From contig NC_068344.1 in the NCBI RefSeq assembly GCF_014633365.1, forward strand, positions 13,407,669-13,471,668: a stretch of 64,000 nucleotides of DNA. The letters are read 5' to 3'. Origin of the DNA: Diospyros lotus. Its lineage: Eukaryota > Streptophyta > Magnoliopsida > Ericales > Ebenaceae. Shown one piece after another: positions 24,840 to 36,214 of this stretch. The notes below the pieces were generated by a model. That model saw only the letters and a program-made list of their open reading frames with translations. It made no database searches and was not told the DNA's origin. The position numbers and the translations under genes are program-made. The first letter of the stretch is position 1. Each line of letters starts with the position of its first letter.

Positions 24840-26645
24840 ACCTTTGCAGGTGCCCCTCTTGGATGAGTGCCTCAATCTAGTTTTTCAACTCCTTACACTG
24901 ATTAATAGAGTGGCCATGAGTTTGATGATATTTGCAATATTACTCTTAATTTTTCCCCATAGGCTAGTCAACCTTTTCTGGAAGTTAAAGGAGGCTTGAT
25001 CCTTCTATGGCTGCTAAAATAGATAACCGAGGTTGATTGAATCTAGTGTAATGATTGAACTAGGGTCTGGCTATATCCAATCTTTTGGCTCATTCTTTTC
25101 ATTGACTTGAGCCCTACTCATTGTCTCGCTCCTTGCTTTTTCTCTCTCTGTCTTCATTTCCTCCTATGGTTCTCATTACTTCCATATAGAGTATGAATTT
25201 ATTTTCTCTGACAAACAAGTTTGCCAGAGATTTCAAAGGGTCTAGAGACAATGATTCTTGAAAGGAAGTTAGTCATGTCTCTTGGAAGATAGCAAAAACT
25301 GCCATTTCAATCAGTAGATTGTAAATCTTAAGCGTGGCATTTTGAAATTTGTCCACGTAGTGGCGTAGGGCCTCTTTGCTCCCTTGCCTAATGCTAAGGA
25401 GATATCTTGCATCTTTCTTCCTTTGACTATTAATAATGAATGCTTTAATAAACTTCACTTTTAACTGCCAGAATGAGGAAATGGATGTTTTAGGTAAACC
25501 GTTAAACCAGGCCCGAGCATGCCCAGCTAGGGTTCATGGAAAGGCCCTACACATTATCTCATCATCCCATCCATAAATCATCATTAAAGACTCATAATTT
25601 TGCATGTGATCATAAGGGTCGTCCTTGCCTGAATAAGGGGTTATTTGAGTTATCTTAAACTTTCTTGGCAAGGGCTTTTCCATTACCTCTGCTATAAATG
25701 GCAGTCTTCCTCTGGATTATTCCTCTGGAACTGGTAATAACTTATTTTGTTGTAGCACTTGCTCAATCATTTTCTTCATGTTGGTTACCTCTCGAGCACT
25801 AAAGGCAGTAGGGTTATCGTCAGGCTCATCATTTCGCTTTGTTACAGGTTTAGGAGAATTCCATCCTCCTTTCGTGGGGGTGCTAGCCATTGTTTTGGAA
25901 TATCTTCCCCTTTAAAGGCTTCACCTATCTACCCTTCGACAATCAATCCCTCCTTGATTTCCTCGATGGAGAGAAGTTTGGATATGAGCCCTTCTCATAG
26001 GAGACCTAGGTTGATTGTTTCAAGGAAGGGCAAACTGACCATGAGTATAGGGGGTTGTCTCTCGATATGAGCCATTTCCTGGTACCTCCTGACGAGCCCT
26101 ATTGGACAAAGTTGTTTCAGGTATAAACTTTCTCAAAGTGGTTAGGATAGAACCATGAGGAACCAAGCCTTGCAAAATCCTAGCCATTTCATGAAGAGTT
26201 TTCACCCCTTCGGCGTATTGTTGTAGGGCTTTGTACTCAGCCCAAGGAACCATAGATGGGATCTGTATACTTGAGCTAATGTGATCTAGAAAATAAGGTC
26301 TGGAAAGGACATGTGAGATATTAAGGGGCAACGCTTAAAGCTGAACCCCCAATGGGTGAGGAGGCCCAGAAAAATATGGTTGTTGATGAGTGAGGGATGG
26401 ATGACCCTAATGGGTGAGGGGTGGTTGGCCCTCCTAGGAGGACCGATGGGTGCGGGGGGGCTAACCCTCATGGGTGAGCGGTGTTGGCCCTAATGGATTA
26501 GGGGTAACTGGCCCTCATGAATAGACTGATGTTGATCTTCCACACAATAAAGGGTCTCTCATTGGGGTTATTGAACACCATGAGAGAGGTTATAACGATT
26601 ATTTTAGCTCTATACCATGACGAGGGAGTTGTTGAGTGGCCTTTC
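24840..26645 (-). pseudogene. gag of Tat element
   Basis: Minus-strand capsid-type polyprotein remnant. An N-terminal Pro-rich, roughly repeated region at 26560-26330 is followed by a spacer with WAEYKALQQYAEGVKTLHE (26250-26190). The core gag segment follows: KFIKAFIINSQRKKDARYLL and LRHYVDKFQNATLKIYNL (25458-25300). Near 24950-24850 the frame reads YCKYHQTHGHSINQCKEL, matching the Cys/His segment at the end of Tat gag. The gene begins just after the primer-binding site. Stops and frameshifts are frequent. Assignment to retrotransposon gag is firm; exact ends are not. Confidence 0.8.
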
Positions 26646-26650
26646 GTTGG

Positions 26651-26670
26651 TTTTCCATAGACGGAACCAA
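26651..26670 (-). other. Primer-binding site of Tat element
   Basis: Two bases inside the 5' LTR end, the minus strand reads GGTTCCGTCTATGG, a decayed form of the GGCGCCGTCTGTGG-type tRNA primer site common in Tat-lineage elements. Its distance and orientation relative to the LTR fit. Confidence 0.6.
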
Positions 26671-26671
26671 T

Positions 26672-27374
26672 TGTTGTTGCTCAATTACAACAATTATTTT
26701 ATAGATGGAAAATCATTGAAGAATGACTCACGTATGGCTTATCCGAGCGATGGGTGACTCACTCGAGGGATGGATGACTCCTTCAGGCAATGGATGACCT
26801 ACTTTGAAAGAAAATCGATTAGGGGCGTAGGTGAGAATCCCCGTGTGGACCCTCCGATGCTTAAATCAGACTCTCGTAGAAGTGAAATGCTTGAAGGCAA
26901 GAAGTAAATACGAGTGTTAGAGTTTTTGAGTACCGAATAAGGAAAAGAAACCCCCTATTTATAGCGATAGGAGAGGCTACCAGGTGTCAGGTGAGCCGAT
27001 CTTCTCATCAAGAACCTCAAATGAGGCTTTGACTAGGTCTCATAAAGGTAGTTTTGACCAATTCTCTCACAGGCGTTGGCGTGCAGGTGCGGACATATGG
27101 GCGCATGTAAGCGATCGTGGCACCTCAGGTGACCCTTACTTTGGGGTATTAGCATGGGCAAGCGCGGGCATGAACATGGGCACGACCGAAGGCGAAGGTG
27201 AGTGTGAACGGACAAGTGCGAAGGCATGCCGCGAGCATACAGACGCATGGGGGGAGCACGCGAGGGCATACCACGCTAGCTAAAATGAGTCACCCCCAAG
27301 TAACCCCCACTAGGGGGTGTGGGTGGTGAGGTATTTCGTGGGGGTGGCCCCCCACCATGCTACCGTGTGGCACA
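26672..27374 (-). mobile_element. 5' LTR of Tat element
   Basis: A 703-bp LTR on the minus strand, starting TGTGCCACACGG at 27374 and ending GCAACAACA at 26672, directly before the primer-binding site. It has a TATA box (26956-26963) and a CpG-rich upstream part (27060-27280). The block with CTCCGATGCTTAAATC is shared with the LTR fragment at 51846-52589. Overlapping open frames on both strands of the GC-rich part are not genes. Confidence 0.75.
26956..26963 (-). promoter_or_regulatory. Putative TATA box of Tat 5' LTR
   Basis: TATAAATA on the minus strand followed by a G-run, about 410 bp from the LTR start. An identical octamer is at the matching place in the related fragment (52255-52262). 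Confidence 0.6.
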
Positions 27375-29874
27375 ATCTAACACCCGAGATTTTTAAGTTT
27401 AAATGTTTAAGGAAATAGGATACTTCAAAGGATTATGAAAGCCTTGAGACAAATGTTCAGTTTTTGAACTAGGGGCAAAATTGTAATTTTGAAGTTCGAG
27501 TAAAACTGCAATTTTTGAAAAAAAGACCCAAGGACAAGTGTAATTTACTAAAAGACCTGGGAATTAGTGAGATTCAAGGAAAGCTCGTGGACCTAAATGA
27601 AATGGATTTCAAACTTCTTTCCATTATGACTTTGGATTTCAAATTTATTAAATATGACTTTGGATTCCAAATATTATCCAATATAATTTTGGGGAAAGTG
27701 GAGGCTGTAATACCTAGTATTTTATATCAAAGGTATTTTAGAAATTGAGAAGTCAAAACGAGATTTATCATAGTTTTGGGCCCATGCGTAATTTTCAAAC
27801 ATGAACAAAAGCGGTAAGTGACCATGCCAAAGAAAAACAAGGAAGATAGAAATGTCCAAAGAATTAGGGATTTGAAAAACCAAGAGATTCACAAAGATTT
27901 GGGTGCAAAAATACGCGATTAGAGGCATTCGAGCCAAAATGTAAAAGTCATAAACTGCTCGAGGGAGGTCGAAACAACAAATTTTGTGGTAACTCTAGGG
28001 GGGAGTGAAGAGTTTGGAACTTGTAGGCAATAGTGGAATTAATGGAAAGTTTAGAGGTATCAAGGAAAGGGGAAAAAGGTATTTGGAAATTAGTTGGGGG
28101 GGTGAAAGTGCAAATTTTGCAAAAGTAGTGGAAATTGATCGGCTGCCCTGTGGCCACCGGCCAGCCGCCTCTAGTCATTGGGAAGCTTGCATGGAGGCTC
28201 CAGAATAGCTCCAGGTCATGATGGAACGATGGGCGGTGGTTATTGGCCAAGATCGACCAAGATGTGATTGGAATTAACGGCAGAACTGATCGATTATTTT
28301 GAACAAAAAATTCAAGGGATTTTTCTCGTGATTTAAGGCTATTCGAATGATTTATAGGCTAGAGTTGGTGCTTAAGGGATAAGAATGCCCAAGATTCACT
28401 AGTTTTTGGCCGAGAAAATGGGTAAAAATAAGGGTTGAATGCCGATGATTTCAAAATAAAATCGAGTGAAATTGCTTGCATTTCAGCTTGAATCGAGCCT
28501 CAAGGATAGATGACTTTTGTTCTTTGAGTTGTGGGAAGAATTTCTGGAGAGTTTGAAGGAGTTTGGTATAGGTTTAGATGGTTTTCAGCAAGATATCCAA
28601 AAAATCGGGCTCAAACCCTATAAATGACCATTAAGGACCTTTTCGATGGTGTTTTTTGATGTTTAGGCGCACCCCTAGGATCACCTCAAGGAGTACTACA
28701 AGGCTATATAGTTAGTTTGGCCGTTGGAAGCCGTCACTGGTGGTCGTCGTCGAAGAACACAACCAAAGAAGACAGCCCGCACGTGTTGCACGCGCGGACT
28801 CCATCCTCAACCATGCATTTGGCTCGTGAGGTACGTTCTTAGTCCGAAATTATTTTTATTTTTTTTCTAAAATTATTTTAGGAATATCTGTGTTAAAATA
28901 TTTGGTGAAATTAGGTGTTAGGTATTTATTATGAATTTTCTAAGGAAAGAAAGGTTATGAAAAATACAAAAAAATAAGAATATTGATTTCTATAGACACG
29001 ACGATAAATGGGAGATGATTGGACCTTTAGAAGAAAGGATTGCACGACTTTCAAGGTCAAACAGGTGAGTGGTTCGATCTAAGTCTTACCCTTTGTCTTG
29101 AAAATGGTTTGGTGTGAGTGTAGTGAGTTTAGGTGAGCGGTTCTACCCTCCTGAGCTTAGGTTGCACGTGTTTAGACCAGTTCTAACGAGCGATTATACC
29201 CTCCAGAACTTGGAATATTTTCTTGTAAGCATTTTTACTTAAGGATATTGGCATCGTATGCATATTGAACATGTGGCATATTGCATCAACTGGTATTACT
29301 TATAAAAGAGTCAGTGCATAGCGTATGATTTTCATATCATTGTTATGTTGAATTCATGTGTTTACAAGAAGGTTAATGGGAGTGCTATTACCATTTTTAG
29401 TCCTATATGTGGACGATATGTTGCTCATAAGGAATGGTGTTCCCATGTTGAAATCAGTTAAAAGATAGCTTTCAAAATATTTTCTCCATGAAGGATTTGA
29501 GAGAAGCAGCCTATATTCTGGGAATAAGGATCTATAGAGATAGATCCAGGAGGTTGCTAGCACTCTCCCAAAGCGCGAACATTAACAAGGTGCTAAAGAG
29601 GTTTAGCATGGAAGATTCTAGGAGGTAAATCTTCCCATGTCACATGGAATACATCTCTTCAAGGCTATGTGTCTGAGGACACAATATGAGAGAGATAGGA
29701 TGAGTCGAGCACCATATGCCTTGGCTATTGGCTCGATCATGTATGACATGTTATGTATGAGGCCTGATGTTGCATATGCTTTTAGCATATGTAGTAGATA
29801 TCAGGCTGATCCAGGTGAGAAACACTAAATTGCAGTTAAGAACATCCTTAAGTACTTGCACTACAAAAAAACTG

Positions 29875-30395
29875 GCATTTAGCGGCGGTTTTTAACCGCC
29901 GCTAAGTGATTTAGCGGCGGTTTTCAAAACCGCCGCTGAACCAGCCATCGTGGAGCATTTAGCGGCGGTTTTGACCAACCGCTGGAATAACCGCCGCTAA
30001 ATCATTGATTTTGAACCAGCCGTCGTGGAGCATTTAGCGGCGGTTTTGACCAACCGCTGGAATAACCGCCGCTAAATCACTGATTTTGCGGCGGTTTTAA
30101 AACCGCCGCAAAATCAGTGATTTAGCGGCGGTTTTTTTAATTTTAGCGGCGGTTTTAAAAATCGCCACTAAAATTAAAAAAAATTAAAATTTTTTATTTT
30201 AGCGGCGATTTTTCAACCGCCGCAAAAATTAAAAAAATTAAAATTTAAAAAAAATAAAAAATTAAAAAAAAATTAAAATTTAAAATTTTAGCGGCGGTTT
30301 TAGAAACCGCCGCTAAAATTAAAAAAAATTAAAAATTTTTAATTTTAGCGGCGGTTTTTAAAACCGCCGCTAAAATTAAAATAAAATTAAAAATT
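29875..30395. repeat. Left subterminal GCGGCGG hairpin zone of CACTA
   Basis: Around 20 GCGGCGG or CCGCCGC motifs paired as short inverted repeats: TTAGCGGCGG, a T-rich loop, then CCGCCGCTAA. Two copies of a longer unit of about 68 bp (starting near 29940 and 30008) are almost identical. Confidence 0.88.
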
Positions 30396-30499
30396 TTACT
30401 CTCTCACCCGCCCGCGCCCACACGGTTGCCCACCCGCCCAGCCACGTGGTCGCATATCCGCGCGCCACGTGGCGAGGCTGGAAATTAAATTTCCAGCCT

Positions 30500-30590
30500 C
30501 CCCCCTTCCCCAGTTTCGAACCCACAACCTCCCATATGCCATTGCATGCTTGAAACCGCCTGATCTACCAACTTCCCTTGTTATATAATT
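30500..30590 (-). other. tRNA-like sequence with A and B boxes
   Basis: On the minus strand TGGTAGATCAGG resembles an A box and, about 50 bp on, GGGTTCGAAAC resembles a B box, as in tRNA genes and tRNA-derived repeats. The bases flanking the T loop do not pair as a tRNA stem, so this is not a working tRNA. It may be the head of an old SINE or a chance match. Confidence 0.3.
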
Positions 30591-30599
30591 ACATATATA

Positions 30600-31560
30600 A
30601 ATTATATACCACTATTTTTCAGAATTATATTTTATATTTTTTAATATAGAAAGAAAAATATTAATTAATTTATCATTTTTTAAAAGAATAAAGGAATAAA
30701 TTAAAAATAAATTAATTGAATTAAATTAATTTATTAAAAATAAAAAAATTATATATATTTTAAAATTATTAAAATTTTGTTAAATTTATTTTTATTTTTA
30801 TTTTTTTAAATTAAATTTTTAACTAGTGGTGAACCCGCGTGATATGTGGGAGAGTTTAATTTAAAAATAAAAAAATAAATTTATTATTTTAAATAATTTT
30901 AACTAAATTGATAATTATAATTTTTTTAATCTTTAATCATATTGAAAAAATTTAAGTTTACTTAATTATTCACTATTCAATATGCTAATGGAGAACACTT
31001 TTAATTCAATATACTTATAAATTTTTTTTATTATATTATATTTATTTATAAATAAATATTATAAAATCTATAATATTTTCACTTAAAGACGTTCGTTATT
31101 TTCTATTTATTATATTATAATTATAAATATAAATTAAAACTCTTAAATATGAGTAAGAATAAGTTTTTTCAATAATAACAAAATTTAAAAAAAATGAATT
31201 TTGATTTCTACCATAGTCTTAAAAATGTGATACCTTAAATATTAATTAGTATTGAAAAACTCTAATACTTGACAACCCTACTAATTGACATTTGGCAAAA
31301 TACTTTATTTCACTATCATATTTTATTATTATATAAATATACATAGAATAAAGATATAAAAATAATATATTAAATAAATAGATACTTTTCTATGACTTAA
31401 TTAATAGTTTAAGTTGTCTATTAATATTTCTCATAAAATTCATGCAAATTTAATAGAAAACAATTAGCATTGAAAAACTTGTATATTTAAAATTTATTAT
31501 TAATTTTACATAATTAGTATATATTATTTCGAAACAATTGAAAGATTTAAATTATTAATG
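30600..31560. other. AT-rich unique interior of CACTA
   Basis: About 1 kb of very AT-rich DNA with no coding potential and no clear repeat, between the hairpin zone with its GC-rich flank (30405-30500) and the tandem array. Confidence 0.6.
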
Positions 31561-33640
31561 CAAATTACAAAATGTAAATTATTAATGTAATAAGTATTAA
31601 ATGCAAGTTTTGGGGAAAAATTTTATTACTAGTTATCATTTCAAAGCAATTGAAAGATTTAAATTATTAATGCAAATTACAAAATGCAAATTATTAATTC
31701 AATCAGTATTAATTTTAAATCATTAATGTAAGTTTTGGAGGAAAATTTCTTTTTTGAAGACTATCCTATTTTCATATATGTAAAGATGCAAATTACAAAA
31801 TGTAAATTATTAATGCAATAAGTACTAAACGCAAATCATTAATTTGGGGGAAAATTTTATTACTATTTATTATTTCAAAACAATTGAAAATTTTAAATTA
31901 TTAATGCAAATTACAAAATACAAATTATTAATGCAATAAGTATTACTTGTAAATCATTAATGCAAGTTTTGGGGGGAAATTTCTTTTTTGAAGACTATCC
32001 TTCTTTTATATATATAAAGATGCAAATTACAAAATGTAAATTATTAATACAATAAGTATTATTTGTAAATTATTAATGCAAGTTTTGGGGGGGAAAATTC
32101 TTTTTTGAAGACTATCCTACTTTTATATATATAAAGATGCAAATTACAAAATGTAAATTATTAATGCAATAAGTACTAAATGCAAATCATTAATTTGGGA
32201 GAAAATTTTATTACTATTTATTATTTCAAAACAATTGAAAATTTTAAATTATTAATGCAAATTACAAAATACAAATTATTAATGCAATAAGTATTATTTG
32301 TAAATCATTAATGCAAGTTTTGGGGGGAAATTTCTTTTTTGAAAACTATCCTTCTTTTATATATATAAAGTTGCAAATTACAAAATGTAAATTATTAATG
32401 CAATAAATATTAAATGTAAATCATTAATGCAAATTTTGGGGGGAAATTTCTTTTTTGAAGACTATCCTACTTTTATATATATAAAGATGCAAATTACAAA
32501 ATGTAAATTATTAACGCAATAAGTACTAAATGCAAATCATTAATTTGGGAGAAAATTTTATTACTATTTATTATTTCAAAACAATTGAAACTTTTAAATT
32601 ATTAATGCAAATTACAAAATACAAATTATTAATGCAATAAGTATTATTTGTAAATCATTAATGCAAGTTTTGGGGGGAAATTTCTTTTTTGAAAACTATC
32701 CTTCTTTTATATATATAAAGATGCAAATTACAAAATGTAAATTATTAATGCAATAAGTATTAAATGTAAATCATTAATGCAAATTTTGGGGGGAAATTTC
32801 TTTTTTGAAGACTATCCTACTTTTATATATATAAAGATGCAAATTACAAAATGTAAATTATTAATGCAATAAGTACTAAATGCAAATCATTAATTTGGGA
32901 GAAAATTTTATTACTATTTATTATTTCAAAACAATTGAAAATTTTAAATTATTAATGCAAATTACAAAATACAAATTATTAATGCAATAAGTATTATTTG
33001 TAAATCATTAATGCAAGTTTTGGGGGGAAATTTCTTTTTTGAAAACTATCCTTCTTTTATATATATAAAGATGTAAATTACAAAATGTAAATTATTAATG
33101 CAATAAGTATTAAATGTAAATCATTAATGCAAATTTTGGGGGGAAATTTCTTTTTTGAAGACTATCCTACTTTTATATATATAAAGATGCAAATTACAAA
33201 ATGTAAATTATCAATGCAATAAGTACTAAATGCAAATCATTAATTTGGGAGAAAATTTTATTACTATTTATTATTTCAAAACAATTGAAAATTTTAAATT
33301 ATTAATGCAAATTACAAAATACAAATTATTAATGCAATAAGTATTATTTGTAAATCATTAATGCAAGTTTTGGGGGGAAATTTCTTTTTCGAAAACTATC
33401 ATTCTTTTATATATATAAAGATGTAAATTACAAAATGTAAATTATTAATGCAATAAGTATTAAATGTAAATCATTAATGCAAATTTTGGGGAAAAATTTT
33501 ATTACTACTTATTATTTCAAAGCAATTGAAAATTTTAAATTATTAATGCAAATTATAAAATATAAATTATTAATACAATAAGTATTAATTGTAAATTATT
33601 AATGCAAGTTTTGGGGGGAAATTTCTTTTTTGAAAACTAA
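31560..33640 (+). repeat. 350-bp tandem repeat inside CACTA
   Basis: The landmark ATAAAGATGC recurs at 32131, 32481, 32831 and 33181, exactly 350 bp apart, with a diverged earlier copy near 31790. Each 350-bp unit is made of three related sub-units of about 117 bp, each beginning GCAAATTACAAAATRYAAAT, so it is a higher-order repeat. Units differ by only a few bases, which suggests recent homogenisation. Confidence 0.92.
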
Positions 33641-33647
33641 ATTAAAT

Positions 33648-34150
33648 ATTTTAATGAATTTTGCGACGGTTTTAAAAAATCGCCGCAAATATTAATTTAA
33701 TTTTAATTATAAATTATTTAATTATTTTTAAATTTAGCGGCGGTTTTTCAGAAACCGCCGCTAAATTAATTTTTTTAATGAATTTTGCGGCGGTTTTGAA
33801 AATCACCGCAAATATTAATTTAATTTTAATTTTAAATTATTTAATAATTTTTGAATTTAGCGGCGATTTTTCAGAAACCGCCGCACAATTAATTTTTTTT
33901 AATGAATTTTGCGGCGGTTTTGAAAACCGCCGCAAATATTAATTTAATTTTAATTTTAAATTATTTAATAATTTTTGAATTTAGCGGCGGTTTTTCAGAA
34001 ACCGCCGCTAAATTAAATTTTTTAATGAATTTTGCGGCGGTTTTGAAAACCGCCGCAAATATTAATTTAATTTTAATTTTAAATTATTTAATAATTTTTG
34101 AATTTAGCGGCAGTTTTTCAGAAACCGCTGCTAAATTAAATTTTATTTTT
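33648..34150 (+). repeat. ~124-bp tandem repeat, right subterminal zone of CACTA
   Basis: Four units beginning AATGAATTTTGCGGCGG near 33650, 33777, 33901 and 34025. Each unit contains two GCGGCGG hairpins separated by an AT-rich spacer. The zone then runs into closely packed hairpins up to the terminus. Confidence 0.88.
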
Positions 34151-34636
34151 TAATTATTTAATTATTTTCTAAATTTAGCGGCGGTTTTTTGAAAACCGCC
34201 GCAAAATGTAAAAAAAAACCGCCGCTAAAATAGTATTTTGCGGCGGTTTGCAAACCGCCGCAAAATTTCATTTTTTGCGGCGGTTTTAGAAACCGCCGCT
34301 AAAAAACCGCCGCTAAAAATCAAATTTTTTGTAGTGTTGAGAAGGATTGAAGAGACGTTCTTCGTATATGGAGAATGAGAGCATATCGTGAAGGGGTTCA
34401 CGGATGCCAGTTTCCAATTCGACCATGATGATTTTAAATCACGTACAGTCGAGATTCATATTCTTCCTAAATGGCGAGGCCATGAGTTGGAGGAGTTCCA
34501 ACAAGAGATAGTGGCAGATTCAACAACTAAAGCTGAATACATAGCCGCCTCCAAAGCAGCTTAGGAGGTTGTATGGATCCGTAAGTTCATTGATGAACTT
34601 AAAGTGGTCTCTAGTATTGTTGAATACATAGCAACC

Positions 34637-36067
34637 GGTATGCTTTGACATCATTTCGATGGGCCTAGATAAAGACTGCACGTGGGCGATCATTGGGCAT
34701 ATCATGAGGCTTATGGAAATGGGTACATAACCAAGATGAGACTCGTCTATCCCTTGATAGAGGATGATGTATCTAAGGCACATTCGATGGATATTCACTT
34801 TAAATCCATGGCCATAGTGAAAGAGATCAATAAGGAGTTATTCATTCACTTTCTATTAAGTGAAGATATCCAGATGAGCGAAGAAAAACTCATGTGATCA
34901 TAATCAAGCAACACACTACCAGACTTGAGATCACGTAAGATACATTGACGAGAGAATCGAATTACACGGTAACCATGCTCGTGAAAGGTTATTTGCGGAT
35001 TATGAATCTTTCTGAATAATTGGGTAGGTATGATGCCTTGCTAGAGGCCAATCTTGTCTTATGCGTTCGTACCGACACATTGCCAACGTATTCGGAAGCC
35101 TAATGAGTCATGCGCAATAGGCACGGTCATTGGATTAAATCAGGAAAGTGGACATATGATTAAGTGAGACACTTTGGCAAGAAGTTATGTCATTGTAGGT
35201 TCTCACAGAAAAAGAACAAATAGACGTAATGACATCTATATGACGAGTGGTCGTCATAAAGAAAAGAGTTTTCTAAAATAGCAATTGATTAAATTAGAAA
35301 GGAGTTTCTAATTTAATAATTTTCTATTTGTTAGAGTGGCAAATAGGAAATAAAATATATTTGGGCTTAAGTTAATATTTGGACTAAATCGGATTTGGGC
35401 CAAATATTAAATTAAATATTATATTTGGACTAAATTAGATTTGGGCCAAATATTAAATATTATATTTGGGCTAAATTATATTTAGACCAAATATTAAATA
35501 ATAAATATTTAGGCTTGAATTAGATTTGGGCTAAATATTTTATAAATAGATTTAGGCCACTTAATTATATTTCTTGTTTGATTAGGATAAGTCCACTTAA
35601 TATTATAGTTTAAATAGGATTAATGGGTTAGCCTAATCCATTAGGGTTTAATAAACCCTAAGATGTTTTCTCTATAAATATCCCTTTATGAGTTGCCCAA
35701 AATTAATGGTTGTGTGGTTTTTCAAGAGTTGAAAAACAAATGTCATTCACTCTTCCTCGTTTCTTTTTGGCATTGATTTGAAACGTGGGCATTCTTTTCT
35801 GTCCATACATAAGCCTCAAAAAAGAGAAGGAGCTAGCACTCCTATTCCTCTCTTCTTGCCAACGGACGCATGCCGCGTATCACGAGTTAGAGGCTGGACA
35901 CTTGGACAGTTCGAATCCGCAAACGACTTGAAAATCTAAAGGTTAGATTTATTTTATTTGTATGTGAATGATTTAATTTTGAAGTTGATCTAATCGACGA
36001 GATCGAGGCAAGGTTCAAAATTTTTAAACTACGCTGCTTACCCCATAACGATCTTGCTTTACTTTCA
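34637..36067 (+). mobile_element. Copia LTR family G, 5'-truncated (copy G3)
   Basis: Matches LTR G1 from about its position 500 (22903) to its end GCTTTACTTTCA. It is fused directly to the copia RNase H remnant with the first 500 bp of the LTR missing. This linkage shows that family G LTRs belong to this copia element. Confidence 0.85.
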
Positions 36068-36214
36068 AGACGTGTTGCGTGTCGTCTGTATATGCCATGC
36101 TTGTAATCATTCATGCATTTCAGTAAACTGTATCATGCCATCACTTAGATGTTTTATCATCTAATCTAGGTTATGCCCTTATAATATTCAACGTTCCAAC
36201 TAGGGATTGTTGCG

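Larger units (their letters stand above)
7130..27374 (-). mobile_element. Decayed Tat-type Ty3-gypsy retrotransposon
   Basis: From right to left on the minus strand: 5' LTR (26672-27374), primer-binding site, gag, protease, reverse transcriptase, RNase H, a second archaeal-type RNase H, integrase, and a plus-strand antisense frame. Two RNase H domains plus an antisense extra frame are characteristic of the plant Tat lineage. All domains carry stops and frameshifts. Solo LTRs of families C, E and G interrupt integrase, RT, the protease-RT linker and protease. No 3' LTR is seen at the left end, where a B-family LTR begins. Confidence 0.85.
29859..34336. mobile_element. Non-autonomous CACTA (En/Spm) transposon
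   Basis: A 4478-bp element with terminal CACTACAAAAAAA and TTTTTTGTAGTG and a perfect 3-bp target duplication TTG (29856-29858, 34337-34339), all hallmarks of CACTA elements. Subterminal zones hold many AGCGGCGG / CCGCCGCT motifs in both orientations, in the place where the transposase-binding repeats of En/Spm lie. The middle is AT-rich with a 350-bp tandem array. No transposase coding sequence is seen, so it depends on one elsewhere. It sits in the copia RNase H region at a Leu codon, so precise loss of element plus one duplication copy leaves the frame intact. Confidence 0.95.
29342..34632 (+). pseudogene. Ty1-copia RT-RNase H remnant, split by CACTA element
   Basis: The first part (29342-29858) carries the RT active site LYVDDMLLI, then FSMKDLREAAYILGIRIYRD, a frameshift, and RDRMSRAPYALAIGSIMYDM with RPDVAYAF. 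It ends NILKYL at the transposon. The second part (34340-34632) resumes with RRIEE and shows GFTDASFQ, IVADSTTKAEYIAASKAA and WIRKFIDELK, the RNase H core with its Asp and Glu. Stops and frameshifts make it non-functional. The 5' LTR, gag, protease and integrase are absent, so only the 3' part of the element survives. Confidence 0.9.

Noticed and set aside
26984..27283. Overlapping ~99 and ~78-codon frames on opposite strands
   Set aside because: GC-rich part of the Tat LTR; frames on both strands reflect base composition.
30500..30590. Functional tRNA gene
   Set aside because: T-arm bases do not pair and no acceptor stem can be formed.
31560..33640. Centromeric satellite array
   Set aside because: Only about five units, and both ends lie inside a CACTA element with intact termini.
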